A stretch of DNA of 64,000 nucleotides from Mesorhizobium sp. YC-39 (GCF_025753795.1 NZ_JAOWPS010000001.1:1-64000); one strand, 5' to 3'. Counted from the first letter of the stretch, positions 44,453 through 55,553 are shown. Notes: generated by a model from the letters alone, not told the origin. Numbers and translations are program-made.

Positions 44453-45789
44453 CAGCCTTGCTCGCTCCTGTCGAGAACCGGCTGGAATTGCTCGGTGGCC
44501 TTCTTCAACTCATCGGCGGGATCGGCGCCGGCGATCATGTTGGTCAACGCCACGCCATAGATGTCGCGGAACTCGGTGACCGGGATGATGACCGGCAGCG
44601 ACAGCCGGCTGACATTGCCGGAGCCGACCACGGCGTCCAGCCAGCTCGCCGGCATGGTGACGCCTTCGCGCACCTTGGGATTCTCCAGCACCGATTTGCG
44701 GAACGGCACCCCGGCGCCGGCCTGCAGCAGGCGCGCGCCCATGGCAGGCGAGACCGCCCACTGGCAGAAGAGATAGGCGGCCTCCTTCTTTTCGCTGGCG
44801 GCCGTCACGCCGATGCCGTCGCCGAAGGTGCCGGCGGCATGCGCCTTGGGGCCTTTGGGCATAACGCCATAGCCGACCTTGCCGACCACACGCGATTTCT
44901 CCGGATTCTCCATCGGTGGGGCAAAGCCGACGCCATCGAACCACATGCCGATCTTGCCTTGCAGAAAGGCCGACTGCGCCTCGGCCCAGTTGAAGCCGGT
45001 GACGCCCGGAGGCGCCGACTTGGTCATCAGCCGCTGATAGAGGCCGGCGGCCTCGATCGCCTCGGGCGAGGTGGTGCGCAGCTTGCCCTGAGCGTCGAGT
45101 GGCGTCATGTCGTAACCGAGCATCAGCGACGTCCACACCGGCGTGTTGGCGTTCTTGATGCCGCGGGCGACGAAACCGAACGTATTGCTCGAGGGGTCGG
45201 TCAGCGCCTCGGCGGCGGCCACCAGTTGCTCGAACGTCTCGGGGTATTTGAGGCCCTTGGCCTCGAACAGCTCCTTGTTCCAGTAGAGGATCCAGTAATC
45301 CACCGAGAACGGCAGCGAGCGCAGCACGCCCTGGCCGTCCTTGGCAAACAGCATGCCGGCCTCGGCGAAATCGCCTTCGACCAGCCCTGGATCGGTAAGG
45401 CTGGGGTCGGCAAGGTAGCCGGAAATGTCGGCCAGCCAGCCACCCTTCTCGAACTGCCGCTTTTGCACGTGATAGCTCAGATGCACGACGTCGAAGCTCG
45501 GCTTGCCGGAGCTCAGCTCGATCACCGTCTTCTGGCGCTGCTGCTGCTCTGGCGTCGCCTCGGCATTGACCTTGATGCCGGTCAATTCCTCGAATTCGGC
45601 GAGATACTTCAGGATGGTGTCGCTGCGCGGGCTCTTCACCAGATTGACGTCGAGCGTCGTGCCGGCAAAGCGCTTCCAGTCGACATCAGCGGCAAAGCCG
45701 GGGCGCAGGCCGGCAAATCCGGCGGCGGCAAGTACCGCGGTTCCCTGAAGCAATTGCCTCCTGGTTGGGTTGAACAGATTGGACGACAT
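44452..45789 (-). CDS. Sugar ABC transporter substrate-binding protein
   Basis: The 445-aa family-1 binding protein has a Tat-type leader (TRRQLLQGTAVLAAAGFAGL, cleavage near GFAAD). The mature start is VDWKRFAGTTLDVNLVKSPR, with hinge segments DGQGVLRSLPFSVDYWILYW and FGDGIGVTAASEKKEAAYLF. The start at 45789 has GGGAGGAAG upstream. It is related in organisation but not close in sequence to the binding protein at 23243. The adjacent DapA-like enzyme hints at a sugar acid as ligand. Confidence 0.94.
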   Translation of the reverse strand: MSSNLFNPTRRQLLQGTAVLAAAGFAGLRPGFAADVDWKRFAGTTLDVNLVKSPRSDTILKYLAEFEELTGIKVNAEATPEQQQRQKTVIELSSGKPSFDVVHLSYHVQKRQFEKGGWLADISGYLADPSLTDPGLVEGDFAEAGMLFAKDGQGVLRSLPFSVDYWILYWNKELFEAKGLKYPETFEQLVAAAEALTDPSSNTFGFVARGIKNANTPVWTSLMLGYDMTPLDAQGKLRTTSPEAIEAAGLYQRLMTKSAPPGVTGFNWAEAQSAFLQGKIGMWFDGVGFAPPMENPEKSRVVGKVGYGVMPKGPKAHAAGTFGDGIGVTAASEKKEAAYLFCQWAVSPAMGARLLQAGAGVPFRKSVLENPKVREGVTMPASWLDAVVGSGNVSRLSLPVIIPVTEFRDIYGVALTNMIAGADPADELKKATEQFQPVLDRSEQG

Positions 45790-45852
45790 TTCTTCCTCCC
45801 GGTTGCTGTCGTTGTCGATTGCGCCGCGGACCGCGGCACGGTTCATGCTTCC

Positions 45853-46512
45853 TCAGATCTGGAGCGCCAGCCGGCGCGCATTGTCGATATGCAGGCTGAT
45901 CGCCTCGACCGCCTTCTGCGGGTCGCGACTCTCCATGGCTTCGATCACCGCCAGATGCTCGCGCATTACCGGCACGACGCGGCCGTCGATGCGAAAACGC
46001 TCCTGGTGAATCAGCCGGATCTTCACCGAATTGACCAGATAGGCCTTGGCGATGATCTCGTTGCCGAGCGCATCGATGAAGGTGTCGTGCATGGCCCAGT
46101 CGATATTCTGGGCCTTGGCTTCCATTTCCGGTGTCGGCGTTTCGGCCTGCGCCTGGGCCAGCATGTCCTCATGTTCACGCCGCAGGCGGGCAAGCTCGGC
46201 GTCGGACGCGCTGGTGGTGAACAGCGCGACCGCTTCGCGCTCCATGAACAGGCGGAACTGGAAAGCCTCGCGGATCAGGCTGATGTCGATATGCGCGATC
46301 TGCATGCCGCGCTGCGGGATCGTTGTCAGAAGACCCTCGGCCTCGAGGCGCGGCACGATTTCGCGGATGGCGCCAAGCGGCAGCCCGGTAAAGGCGACCA
46401 GTTCGCGCTGCGACACGAACTGTCCCGGCCTGAGATCACGGGCCAGCAAATGCCGGGTGAAGCTGGCATAAGCTTTTTCCCTAAGGGTTGCTGGTTCGCT
46501 GCTGTCGTCCAT
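45853..46512 (-). CDS. GntR-family (FCD) transcriptional regulator
   Basis: The 219-aa regulator has an N-terminal winged HTH (about 8-75: LREKAYASFTRHLLARDLRP, SQRELVAFTGLPLGAIREIV, EGLLTTIPQRGMQIA) and a C-terminal all-helical FCD effector domain (about 85-215) with metal/ligand residues such as DWAMHDTFIDALGN and MREHLAVIEAM. It sits within the operon between the DapA-like and binding-protein genes and probably controls it through the palindrome at 47466-47479. Confidence 0.94.
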   Translation of the reverse strand: MDDSSEPATLREKAYASFTRHLLARDLRPGQFVSQRELVAFTGLPLGAIREIVPRLEAEGLLTTIPQRGMQIAHIDISLIREAFQFRLFMEREAVALFTTSASDAELARLRREHEDMLAQAQAETPTPEMEAKAQNIDWAMHDTFIDALGNEIIAKAYLVNSVKIRLIHQERFRIDGRVVPVMREHLAVIEAMESRDPQKAVEAISLHIDNARRLALQI

Positions 46513-46539
46513 TTCAGCGCGTTTCTTCCTTGTTGCCGG

Positions 46540-47424
46540 TCAGACCGGCTCTTTTGCAAACAGCCTGTCATAGGCCGCAGCAAGCTGTCGCTGCCCCGGC
46601 GAAGCGATCGGTTCCAGCGGCGGACGGACCGCCAGCCAGCGTTCGTCGCCGGTCTCGCGCGCCACCATGACCTTCACCGCGGCCGTGACCGGGTATTTGA
46701 GCAATTCAAGCACGAAGTTCTCGACGCGGGCATCGTCACGCCCGTCCTCGGCCATGGCACGGATTTCGCTGGTTACGAAATTGGCCATGCCGGAGATCGC
46801 GCCCTGGGCGCCAATCCTCACCGCTTGCGCCAGATGCCTTTCGTCGCCGATCAGGACCACCAGGTCGCCATGGGCGCCAAGCAGCGCCTGGCTGTAATCC
46901 CAGTCGCCGCTGGAATCCTTGACCCCAGCCACCACGCCCGGAAAGGCGGCGCGCAGCCGGCCGATCAGGTCGAGCGACAGCTTCACCATGGTAACGGATG
47001 GGATGTTGTAGACGAGCACGTCGCGGCCGAGCGGCCCGAGTGCTGCGAACACCGCCGAGAACCAGCCGAACAGGCCGTCGTCGCCGACATTCTTGAAATA
47101 GCTCGGCGGCGCCAGAAGGATGTTGCGGGCGCCGCGCCGCAAGGCGTCGCGCGCCTGCCCGGCGGCATCTTCGACAGCATCCACCAGCACCCCGGCAACG
47201 AGCTGGTTTGGCGCGATGCCGGCGGCCAGCATAGCCTCGGTGACGGACCGCCGTTCCTGCGTACCCACCGACGCGCCTTCGCCGGTGGTGCCAAAAAGCG
47301 TCACGCTGCCGCAGCCAGCGGCCAGGCATTTGCGCGCCTGCGCGACCATCGCGGACATGATGATCTGCCCGGAGGCATCGAAAGGCGTGGCGAGGGCGGC
47401 CGAAAGACCAAAGCGTGATGTCAC
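46540..47424 (-). CDS. DapA-like class I aldolase/dehydratase
   Basis: The 294-aa protein of the dihydrodipicolinate synthase/N-acetylneuraminate lyase family has the TLFGTTGEGASVG substrate loop, catalytic Tyr in DVLVYNIPSVT and Schiff-base Lys in VVAGVKDSSGD. As the first gene of a sugar ABC operon it is probably a 2-keto-3-deoxy sugar-acid aldolase or dehydratase rather than the lysine-biosynthetic enzyme. The substrate is not certain. It ends 27 bp before the GntR gene. Confidence 0.92.
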   Translation of the reverse strand: MTSRFGLSAALATPFDASGQIIMSAMVAQARKCLAAGCGSVTLFGTTGEGASVGTQERRSVTEAMLAAGIAPNQLVAGVLVDAVEDAAGQARDALRRGARNILLAPPSYFKNVGDDGLFGWFSAVFAALGPLGRDVLVYNIPSVTMVKLSLDLIGRLRAAFPGVVAGVKDSSGDWDYSQALLGAHGDLVVLIGDERHLAQAVRIGAQGAISGMANFVTSEIRAMAEDGRDDARVENFVLELLKYPVTAAVKVMVARETGDERWLAVRPPLEPIASPGQRQLAAAYDRLFAKEPV

Positions 47425-47465
47425 CGGGCAATCTCCGAAAGGAAGCTCGTGGTCAGCACTATCAC

Positions 47466-47479
47466 ACTAACATGTTAGT
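47466..47479. promoter_or_regulatory. Candidate GntR operator
   Basis: ACTAACATGTTAGT is a perfect 14-bp palindrome 42 bp upstream of the DapA-like gene, first gene of the operon that encodes a GntR/FCD regulator. Size and symmetry fit an FCD-type operator; no second copy was noticed. The rest of 47480-47690 shows nothing else certain. Confidence 0.6.
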
Positions 47480-47690
47480 AGTAAACCACCCCGCTGAAGT
47501 TTTCGAATGAACGTTGGCCACCCCGTAATTTTTCAGCCAAACGGGCCTCCTTCCGTGGCCAAAATTCGTATGCCATTTCGCTTTGTCGTACATTGTTTAC
47601 GATGTCGCGGCATTGCCCTTTACGTCGCCGGACATGTCCCCGATTGTCCGCCAGGTCGCCCGAAACAAGGCATCCAGCGAGGACATCCCG

Positions 47691-48038
47691 ATGAAGACAA
47701 GCATGGCGCTGGCGGCCCTCGTCCTGATGGCTGCGAGCGGCGGCGGGCAGGCGGCAAGCTTCGACTGCGCCAAGGCAAGTGCGCCCGACGAGATCGCCAT
47801 CTGTCAAAGCATCGTGCTGTCGGCGCTCGACAGCGAAATGGGCGCCTACTGGCACGTCCAGCAAAGGCTGGATTGGGGGATGAGCGGGCGCCAGCAGATC
47901 GACGACGACGCCAAAACGTTCCTCGATGGCCGCACGAAATGCGGGCCGAACGTCCAGTGCCTGCAAAGCCACTATACGGCGCGCATCGACAGCCTGAAGC
48001 AGAGCGTCGACGACTGGCTGAAGAACGCCGCGCAGTAG
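47691..48038 (+). CDS. Small secreted LprI/DUF1311-like protein
   Basis: The 115-aa product has a Sec signal peptide (KTSMALAALVLMAASGGGQA) and a mature domain with four Cys in two pairs (FDCAKA and ICQ, KCGPNVQCL), matching the LprI/DUF1311 pattern, a family that includes lysozyme-inhibitor-like proteins. It is probably periplasmic. ATG 47691 is chosen for the signal peptide; the preceding in-frame 36 codons read as non-coding. Confidence 0.78.
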   Translation: MKTSMALAALVLMAASGGGQAASFDCAKASAPDEIAICQSIVLSALDSEMGAYWHVQQRLDWGMSGRQQIDDDAKTFLDGRTKCGPNVQCLQSHYTARIDSLKQSVDDWLKNAAQ

Positions 48039-48115
48039 GTCTTATCCTCAGTCAAGGTCGGCGATAGTTCCCTTGGGCAAGTCGCAGCCTTGTGAGATTG
48101 GCCGAAAACCTCCCT

Positions 48116-48335
48116 CTTCGTCATCCTAGGGCGAAGCAAGGAGCGTAGCGACGCGGCGCAGACCCTAGGATCCATGCCGCAGCCTAGCGGTAGTGCTCCG
48201 GCGGGCCAGAACCGAGTGCTCGTCGCAGCGGATAAAGGCGCCATTCGGAACCGCTGCATTCTTCGGCCGAGGTCACGGGATGGATCCCAGGGTCTGCGCT
48301 CCGCTTCGCGTTCGCTCCGCCCTAGGATGACGAAG
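48116..48335. repeat. Long palindromic element, family A, copy 3
   Basis: CTTCGTCATCCTAGGGCG at the left and its exact complement at the right. The core shares the ACCGCTG and GAGGTCACGG segments with copy 4, so copies 3 and 4 are closer to each other than to 1 and 2. It occupies most of the 48039-48389 gap. Confidence 0.9.
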
Positions 48336-48389
48336 CCATGGTGGTCGGCGCTAACCACCAGCGCTGGAGAATGGCGACGCCGTGCCCCC

Positions 48390-48848
48390 TCACCGATCGA
48401 TCCGCGTCGACAGAATGATCGAGGACGAAGTCCGCTCCACCCCGTCCATCGCGCCGATTTCGTCGAGCAGCGTGTCGAGATCCCTGATCGACGGCGCGTC
48501 GACGATGACAATCATGTCGAAATTGCCGCTGACCGAATGCAGCGTGCGCACCGGCGGCAGCGCCTGCAGCGCGCGCACCACCTTGTCGGCAAGCTTGGGC
48601 GTGACCGTGAGCAGCACATGCGCCCGCACCAGGCCGCGTTCATAATCCGGCGAAAGCCTCACCCCATAGCCGGCGATGATGCCGCGCTGCTCGAGCCGCT
48701 CGAGCCGGCTCTGCACGGTGGTGCGCGACACGCCGAGCCGCCGGGCCAGTTCCGCCGTTGAGGCCCGCGCATTGTCGCGCAAGAGGGAGAGAAGAGCTTG
48801 TTCGGCATCGCTGAGCATTTCGACCAACCCCGTCGGCATATCGACCAT
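48390..48848 (-). CDS. Lrp/AsnC-family transcriptional regulator
   Basis: The 152-aa regulator has HTH (about 10-60: EQALLSLLRDNARASTAELA, LGVSRTTVQSRLERLEQRGI) and a C-terminal RAM ligand domain (AHVLLTVTPKLADKVVRALQ, GNFDMIVIVDAPSIRDLDTL). It is divergent from the saccharopine-dehydrogenase-family gene, which it probably controls in response to an amino acid. The start is ambiguous among ATGs at 48848, 48839 and 48818. Confidence 0.9.
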   Translation of the reverse strand: MVDMPTGLVEMLSDAEQALLSLLRDNARASTAELARRLGVSRTTVQSRLERLEQRGIIAGYGVRLSPDYERGLVRAHVLLTVTPKLADKVVRALQALPPVRTLHSVSGNFDMIVIVDAPSIRDLDTLLDEIGAMDGVERTSSSIILSTRIDR

Positions 48849-48940
48849 TTCGTGACTTCGTTTCGAACAATTCCACGCTTCCTTTCGACAGGCAAGCTGC
48901 GATTCTGTGCGCTCAACCAAGTCTGGGCGAGGGAACCGTC

Positions 48941-50044
48941 ATGAAGAAAATCGTAATCGTTGGCGCCGGCAAAATCGGCTCGACCATCGCCGGCATGCTT
49001 GCCGCGACCGGCGACTATCATGTCACCCTTGTCGATCGTTCAGTGGCGCAGCTTGGGCAGGCCGAACTGCCGGCCAGTGTTGCAACGCTGGAACTCGACA
49101 TAGCGGAGGCCGGCGCCCTCGAAATGGCGCTCGCCGGCAGTTTCGCGGTGCTGAGTGCTGCACCCTTCCATCTGACCACGCGCATCGCCGAGGCTGCGGC
49201 AACCGCCGGCGTCCACTATCTCGACCTGACCGAGGATGTCGCCGCCACCAGGCGCGTCAAGGAGCTGGCCCGTTCGGCCAAAACCGCCTTCATCCCGCAA
49301 TGCGGGCTGGCGCCGGGCTTCATCTCGATCGTCGCCAACGATCTCGCCAGCCGCTTCGACACGCTGGAGAGCGTGCGCATGCGGGTCGGCGCGCTGCCGC
49401 AATATCCGTCCAACGCGCTGAACTACAATCTGACCTGGAGCACCGACGGCGTCATCAACGAGTATTGCGAGCCTTGCGAGGCGATCGTCGAAGGCGAGCT
49501 GGTGGAAGTGCCGCCGCTGGAGGAGCGCGAGGAATTCTCGCTCGACGGCGTCACCTATGAGGCCTTCAACACCTCGGGTGGGTTGGGTACTTTGGCCGAG
49601 ACGCTGAAGGGCAAAGTGCGCACGCTGAACTACCGCACCATCCGCTACCCCGGCCATGCCGCGATCATGAAGGCGCTGCTCAACGATCTCGGCCTGCGCC
49701 ACCGCCGCGACGTGCTGAAGGACATTTTCGAAAGCGCCCTGCCGGCAACGCTGCAGGACGTGGTCATCGTCTTCGTCACCGTCAGCGGCCTGAAGAACGG
49801 CCGCCTGCTGCAGGAGACCTACGCCAACAAGATCTATTCGAAGCGCGTCGGTGAGACCGTGCGCAGCGCCATCCAGATCACCACGGCCTCCGCCATCTGC
49901 GCCGTGCTCGACATGCTGGCCGATGGCAGCCTGCCGGCGACCGGCTTCATCAGGCAGGAGGACATCGCGCTCGACGCCTTCCTCGCCAACCGTTTTGGGA
50001 ATGCCTACGCGCAGCACGAGATGGTTAGCCGGCTGGCGAGTTGA
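48941..50044 (+). CDS. Saccharopine-dehydrogenase-family oxidoreductase
   Basis: The 367-aa NAD(P)-dependent protein has Rossmann start KKIVIVGAGKIGSTIAGMLA (GAGKIG at 8-13), YLDLTEDVAATRR and PQCGLAPGFISIVANDLA, the signature of the LYS9/lysine-6-dehydrogenase branch. It probably acts in lysine degradation via aminoadipate semialdehyde. Its control by the divergent Lrp regulator fits amino-acid catabolism. Confidence 0.9.
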   Translation: MKKIVIVGAGKIGSTIAGMLAATGDYHVTLVDRSVAQLGQAELPASVATLELDIAEAGALEMALAGSFAVLSAAPFHLTTRIAEAAATAGVHYLDLTEDVAATRRVKELARSAKTAFIPQCGLAPGFISIVANDLASRFDTLESVRMRVGALPQYPSNALNYNLTWSTDGVINEYCEPCEAIVEGELVEVPPLEEREEFSLDGVTYEAFNTSGGLGTLAETLKGKVRTLNYRTIRYPGHAAIMKALLNDLGLRHRRDVLKDIFESALPATLQDVVIVFVTVSGLKNGRLLQETYANKIYSKRVGETVRSAIQITTASAICAVLDMLADGSLPATGFIRQEDIALDAFLANRFGNAYAQHEMVSRLAS

Positions 50045-50050
50045 GCGCCT

Positions 50051-50199
50051 ATCTCCCCCCTTGAGGGGGAGATGTCGCCGAAGGCGACAGAGGGGGTCGC
50101 CTCGCGTAGAGCGCCAACCTCCATCTGTCGCAAGGGAGGTCGCGTCCAGTCGAACCGACCCCCTCTGGCCTGCCGGCTATCTCCCCTCAAGGGGGAGAT
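50051..50199. repeat. Palindromic element, family C, copy 2
   Basis: Same outer hairpins and AGAGGGGGTCG stem as 37207-37353 with the core in the same orientation, but the inner modules are exchanged: GTCGCCGAAGGCGAC now lies left and GGCCTGCCGGC right. It fills the convergent gap before the E3 gene. Confidence 0.88.
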
Positions 50200-50240
50200 C
50201 ACGCGCTCCGAGGGCGGCACCCACCATCACACCGCCATCC

Positions 50241-51638
50241 CTAGATATGCAGCGCGTGCCCCAGCGCCTTCAGCGCCGCTTCCTGAAAACCCTCACCCTG
50301 CGTCGGATGAGCGTGGATGGTGCCGGCGATGTCTTCCAGCCGCGCCCCCATTTCCAGCGCTAGGCCAAAGGCCGCCGACAGCTCCGAAACACCTTGCCCG
50401 ACCGCCTGGATGCCGAGCACCAGGTGGTTGTCGGCGCGGGCAACGACGCGAACGAACCCTTCCTCGCCCAGCTTCGTCATCGCCCGGCCATTGGCGGCGA
50501 ACGGGAACTGGCCGACCTTGATCTCGCCGCCCAGCGCCTTCGCCTTCTCCGGCGACAGGCCTGCGGTGACCAGCTCGGGATCGGTGAAGCAGATGGCGGG
50601 GATTGAGCGCTTGTCCCAGCTTCTTTTGTGGCCGGCGACGATCTCGGCGACCATTTCGCCTTGCGCCATCGCCCGATGCGCCAGCATCGGCTCGCCGGTG
50701 ACGTCGCCGATGGCGAAGACGCCGCGCATCGAGGTGCGGCACTGATCGTCGATGCGGATGAATTTGCCTGCCATGTCGAGGTCGATCTGCTCGAGCCCCC
50801 AGCCTTCGGTCACTGGCTTGCGCCCGACGGTGACCAGAATCCTGTCGGCAGCGATCTTGGTATTCTTGCCGTCCTTCGTCTCGACCAGCAGCGCGTCGCC
50901 CTTGGTCGACAACCCCTTGGCCTTGGCGCCCACAAGCACCTCGATACCGAGGTCAGTGAGCCGCTTCACGACTGGCCGGGTCAGCTCGGCATCATATTGC
51001 GCCAGCACGCGTGGCAACGCCTCGACCACGGTCACGCTGGCGCCCATCTTGGCGAAGGCAATGCCGAGCTCGAGCCCGATATAGCCGCCGCCGACAACGG
51101 CAAGCCTTTCCGGCACTTCGCTCAGCGCCAGCGCTTCGGTGGACGAGATCACCCGCCCACCGAACGGCAGCGACGGCAGCTCGACCGACGCCGAGCCGGT
51201 GGCGATCACCACCGTCTCGGCGCGGACGACTTGCATGCCGGTCTCCGTCTCGACCTCGACGGTCTTGCCGTCTCGGAATTTCGCCCAGCCGTGCACGGTC
51301 TTGACCCCGGCTTTCTTCAGCAGGCCGGCGACGCCGCTGTTCAGTCGGCTAACAATGCCGTCCTTCCAGGCAACGGTCGTTTCGAGATCAATGGATAGTG
51401 TTGCGATTGAAATGCCGAGCAGGCTCTTGCCGCCGGCCATGTGCGACGCTTTCTCGAACTCTTCGGCCGCATGGATAAGCGCCTTTGACGGGATGCAGCC
51501 GACATTGAGACAAGTGCCGCCCGGTTTGCCGAACTCGACGATAACCGTATCTATGCCAAGCTGGCCGGCGCGGATGGCGCAGACATAGCCGCCGGGGCCG
51601 GCACCGATAACGAGCAGCTTGCAGGAGATTTCTTTCAT
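50241..51638 (-). CDS. lpdA: Dihydrolipoyl dehydrogenase (E3) of branched-chain complex
   Basis: The 465-aa flavoprotein has FAD loop [10 protein letters not shown], the redox disulfide [13 protein letters not shown] (Cys43, Cys48), NAD loop [12 protein letters not shown] and the active-site base motif HAHPTQGE (His444, Glu449). It re-oxidises the lipoamide of E2. It is 246 bp behind E2 on the same strand, the gap being a family D palindrome, so it may be transcribed with the E1/E2 genes or from its own promoter. Confidence 0.95.
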   Translation of the reverse strand: MKEISCKLLVIGAGPGGYVCAIRAGQLGIDTVIVEFGKPGGTCLNVGCIPSKALIHAAEEFEKASHMAGGKSLLGISIATLSIDLETTVAWKDGIVSRLNSGVAGLLKKAGVKTVHGWAKFRDGKTVEVETETGMQVVRAETVVIATGSASVELPSLPFGGRVISSTEALALSEVPERLAVVGGGYIGLELGIAFAKMGASVTVVEALPRVLAQYDAELTRPVVKRLTDLGIEVLVGAKAKGLSTKGDALLVETKDGKNTKIAADRILVTVGRKPVTEGWGLEQIDLDMAGKFIRIDDQCRTSMRGVFAIGDVTGEPMLAHRAMAQGEMVAEIVAGHKRSWDKRSIPAICFTDPELVTAGLSPEKAKALGGEIKVGQFPFAANGRAMTKLGEEGFVRVVARADNHLVLGIQAVGQGVSELSAAFGLALEMGARLEDIAGTIHAHPTQGEGFQEAALKALGHALHI

Positions 51639-51684
51639 GGTGTGACCCTAACTCGTCGCCGCACTAGATCCGAAGGAACGTTCT

Positions 51685-51867
51685 GTAGCGATCCTTCGCG
51701 CCCCCCTCTGTCCTGCCGGACATCTCCCCCACATGGGGGGAGATTGGCAGCTTCGGCGCTCCGCTCACTGCTCCAACGGTGAAGATCGGCGAAGGCCGGC
51801 GTGACGTCCGATCTCCCCCCTTGTGGGGGAGATGCCTGGCAAGGCAGAGGGGGGCGCTGTCCCGCCA
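51685..51867. repeat. Palindromic element, family D, copy 2, between E2 and E3 genes
   Basis: GTAGCGATCCTTCG...CCCCCTCTGTCCTGCCGGAC at the left, ATGCCTGGCAAGGCAGAGGG and TGTCCC at the right, nearly collinear with 17429-17610. It splits the branched-chain dehydrogenase genes and will form a long hairpin in their message. Confidence 0.88.
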
Positions 51868-51884
51868 TCATTTCGATCGTTCCC

Positions 51885-53210
51885 CTAATCCACGAAAATC
51901 ATCGCCGGCGTCTCCAGCAGCGTCTTGATGCGCTGGATGAACACCGCAGCGTCCCAACCGTCGATCACGCGATGGTCGAAGCTCGACGACAGGTTCATCA
52001 TCTTGCGCGGGATGAACTGCGTGCCGTCCCACAGCGGCCGCACCATCATCTTGTTGACGCCGACGATCGCCACTTCCGGGTGGTTGATGACCGGCGTCGT
52101 CGCCACGCCGCCCATGGCGCCGAGCGAGGTGATGGTGATGGTCGAGCCGGACAGCTCGTCGCGCGTCGCGGTGCCGGATTTGGCGGCCTCGGCCAGCCGG
52201 TTGAGCTCGGCGGCGCAATCCCAGATGTCGCGCGCCTCGGCATGCCTGACCACCGGCACCACCAGCCCCGATGGCGTCTGCGCGGCAATGCCGATATGGA
52301 CGCCGCCATGCTGGTGGATGATGCCGGCCTCGTCGTCGAACAGCGCGTTGAGCTGGGGCTGGTCGGCGATCGCCTTGACCATGGCCCGCATCAGGAACGG
52401 CAGCAGCGTCAGCTTCGGCCTTTCCGCGCCGGCCGGACGTTTCTCCTTGTTGAGCGCGGCGCGCAGTTCCTCCAGCGCGGTGACGTCGATCTCCTCGACA
52501 TAGGTGATGTGCGGAATGCGCGATTTGGCGAGCGCCATCTTCTCGGCGATCTTGCGCCGGAGCCCGATCACTTTGATGTCTTCTATCGTCTCGTTGCGGG
52601 CGAGGCCGGATGTCCTGGCGACCTGCGGTCCCCGCGCCAGGAAGGCGTCGATGTCCTCATGGCTTATGCGCCCGGCCGGGCCGCTGCCGGCGATCTGCCT
52701 GAGATCGATGCCGGCCTCCTTGGCCCTCAGCCGGATGGCGGGCGAGGCCAGCGGCTTTTCGCCCTCGGGACGCGGCGCGCCGGAGACGGACGGCCGCGCC
52801 GCGCTGTTCGCAATGGAAGGAGATGGTTTCGCCTTTGCCTCTTCGGCCTTTGGCGCCGGTTTCGCAGTTGCCGGCACGGCTTCGGGTTTCGGCGTTGCCA
52901 GCTTCGCCGGAGGCTCCGCTCGGACGCCCTCTTCCGCCGGCTCGCTCCCGGCCTTGACATTGCCCTCACCCGCCACTTTCAGCCGCACGATCGGCGAGCC
53001 GATCGCCACCGTGTCGCCGATCTCCGCACCCAGCCACAGGACCTCACCATCGACCGGCGAGGGGATTTCGACCGTCGCCTTGTCGGTCATGACGGCGGCA
53101 AGCACGGCGTCCTCGCGCACGAGATCGCCGACCTTGACGTGCCACTCGACCAGTTCCGCCTCGGCGACGCCTTCGCCGACATCCGGCAGCTTGATGATGT
53201 GTTCGCCCAT
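51885..53210 (-). CDS. bkdB: Branched-chain 2-oxoacid dehydrogenase E2 (acyltransferase)
   Basis: The 441-aa protein has a lipoyl domain (1-80, lipoyl Lys44 in MTDKATVE), a long Ala/Pro/Lys-rich linker, a peripheral subunit-binding domain (about 155-192, SPAIRLRAKEAGIDLRQIAG) and an acyltransferase domain with catalytic His413/Asp417 in FDHRVIDGWDA. It transfers the branched acyl group to CoA. ATG 53210 follows the E1beta stop by one base. Confidence 0.94.
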   Translation of the reverse strand: MGEHIIKLPDVGEGVAEAELVEWHVKVGDLVREDAVLAAVMTDKATVEIPSPVDGEVLWLGAEIGDTVAIGSPIVRLKVAGEGNVKAGSEPAEEGVRAEPPAKLATPKPEAVPATAKPAPKAEEAKAKPSPSIANSAARPSVSGAPRPEGEKPLASPAIRLRAKEAGIDLRQIAGSGPAGRISHEDIDAFLARGPQVARTSGLARNETIEDIKVIGLRRKIAEKMALAKSRIPHITYVEEIDVTALEELRAALNKEKRPAGAERPKLTLLPFLMRAMVKAIADQPQLNALFDDEAGIIHQHGGVHIGIAAQTPSGLVVPVVRHAEARDIWDCAAELNRLAEAAKSGTATRDELSGSTITITSLGAMGGVATTPVINHPEVAIVGVNKMMVRPLWDGTQFIPRKMMNLSSSFDHRVIDGWDAAVFIQRIKTLLETPAMIFVD

Positions 53211-53211
53211 C

Positions 53212-54225
53212 TTAAGCTCCCATGGTTTCAAGCAGAGCGCGGCCAACCCGCGCGGGCCCAGGGAAATAGTCCCATTCCTGCGCATGCGGATAGGGCGTGT
53301 CCCAGCCGGCGACGCGAGCCACCGGTGCTTCGAGATGATAGAAACAACTCTCCTGCACCAGCGCCGACAGCTCGGCGCCGAAGCCGGAGGTCAGCGTCGC
53401 CTCATGCACCACCACACAGCGCCCCGTTTTCTTCACCGAGGCGACTATTGCGTCGAGATCGAGCGGCAGCAGTGTTCTCAGATCGATGATCTCCGCATCG
53501 ATGCCGGTTTCGGCGGCGGCGGCCTCGGCAACATAGACCATGGTGCCATAGGCAAGCACGGTGACGGCAGCGCCCGGCCGCCGGATGACGGCCTTGCCGA
53601 GCGGGACCGTGTAATGGCCGTCGGCGACCTCGCCGAGTTCATGCTTGGACCATGGCGTTACCGGGCGGTCGTGGTGGCCGTCGAAGGGACCGTTATAGAG
53701 CCGCTTCGGCTCCAGGAAGATCACCGGGTCGGGATCCTCGATCGCCGCGATCAACAGGCCTTTGGCGTCGTGCGGATTGGACGGCACGACGACCTTCAGG
53801 CCGGAGACATGGGTGAACAGCGCCTCCGGGCTCTGGCTGTGCGTCTGGCCGCCGAAGATCCCGCCGCCGGTCGGCATGCGCACCACGATCGGGCAGGTGA
53901 AATCGCCGTTCGAGCGGTAGCGCAGCCGCGCCGCCTCCGAGACGATCTGATCGTAGGCGGGATAAACATAGTCGGCAAACTGTACCTCGACGCAAGGCTT
54001 CAGGCCGTAGGCCGCCATGCCGATGGCTGAGCCGACAATGCCGGCCTCGCTGATCGGCGCGTCGAAGCAGCGGCTCTTGCCGTATTTCGCCTGCAGGCCC
54101 TGCGTGCAGCGGAAGACGCCGCCGAAAAAGCCGACATCCTCGCCGAACACGATGACGCGCTCGTCACGCGCCATCGACACGTCCATGGCGTCGCGGATCG
54201 CCTCGATCATGGTCCGTCTTGGCAT
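53212..54225 (-). CDS. bkdA2: Branched-chain 2-oxoacid dehydrogenase E1 beta
   Basis: The 337-aa E1 beta subunit (transketolase-like) has VFGEDVGFFGGVFRCTQGLQ, DAPISEAGIVGSAIGMAAYG, PTGGGIFGGQTHSQSPEALF, and the C-terminal HEATLTSGFGAELSALVQE. It forms the thiamine-diphosphate decarboxylase with E1alpha. It starts only two bases behind E1alpha and is followed directly by E2. ATG 54225 is chosen from conserved MIEAIRDAMD. Confidence 0.95.
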   Translation of the reverse strand: MPRRTMIEAIRDAMDVSMARDERVIVFGEDVGFFGGVFRCTQGLQAKYGKSRCFDAPISEAGIVGSAIGMAAYGLKPCVEVQFADYVYPAYDQIVSEAARLRYRSNGDFTCPIVVRMPTGGGIFGGQTHSQSPEALFTHVSGLKVVVPSNPHDAKGLLIAAIEDPDPVIFLEPKRLYNGPFDGHHDRPVTPWSKHELGEVADGHYTVPLGKAVIRRPGAAVTVLAYGTMVYVAEAAAAETGIDAEIIDLRTLLPLDLDAIVASVKKTGRCVVVHEATLTSGFGAELSALVQESCFYHLEAPVARVAGWDTPYPHAQEWDYFPGPARVGRALLETMGA

Positions 54226-54227
54226 GG

Positions 54228-55553
<1,326 letters not shown>

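Noticed and set aside
44458..47418. 986-codon plus-strand frame across the sugar ABC/GntR/DapA genes
   Set aside because: It runs antisense through three well-supported genes, has no recognisable domain and has a shadow-like composition.
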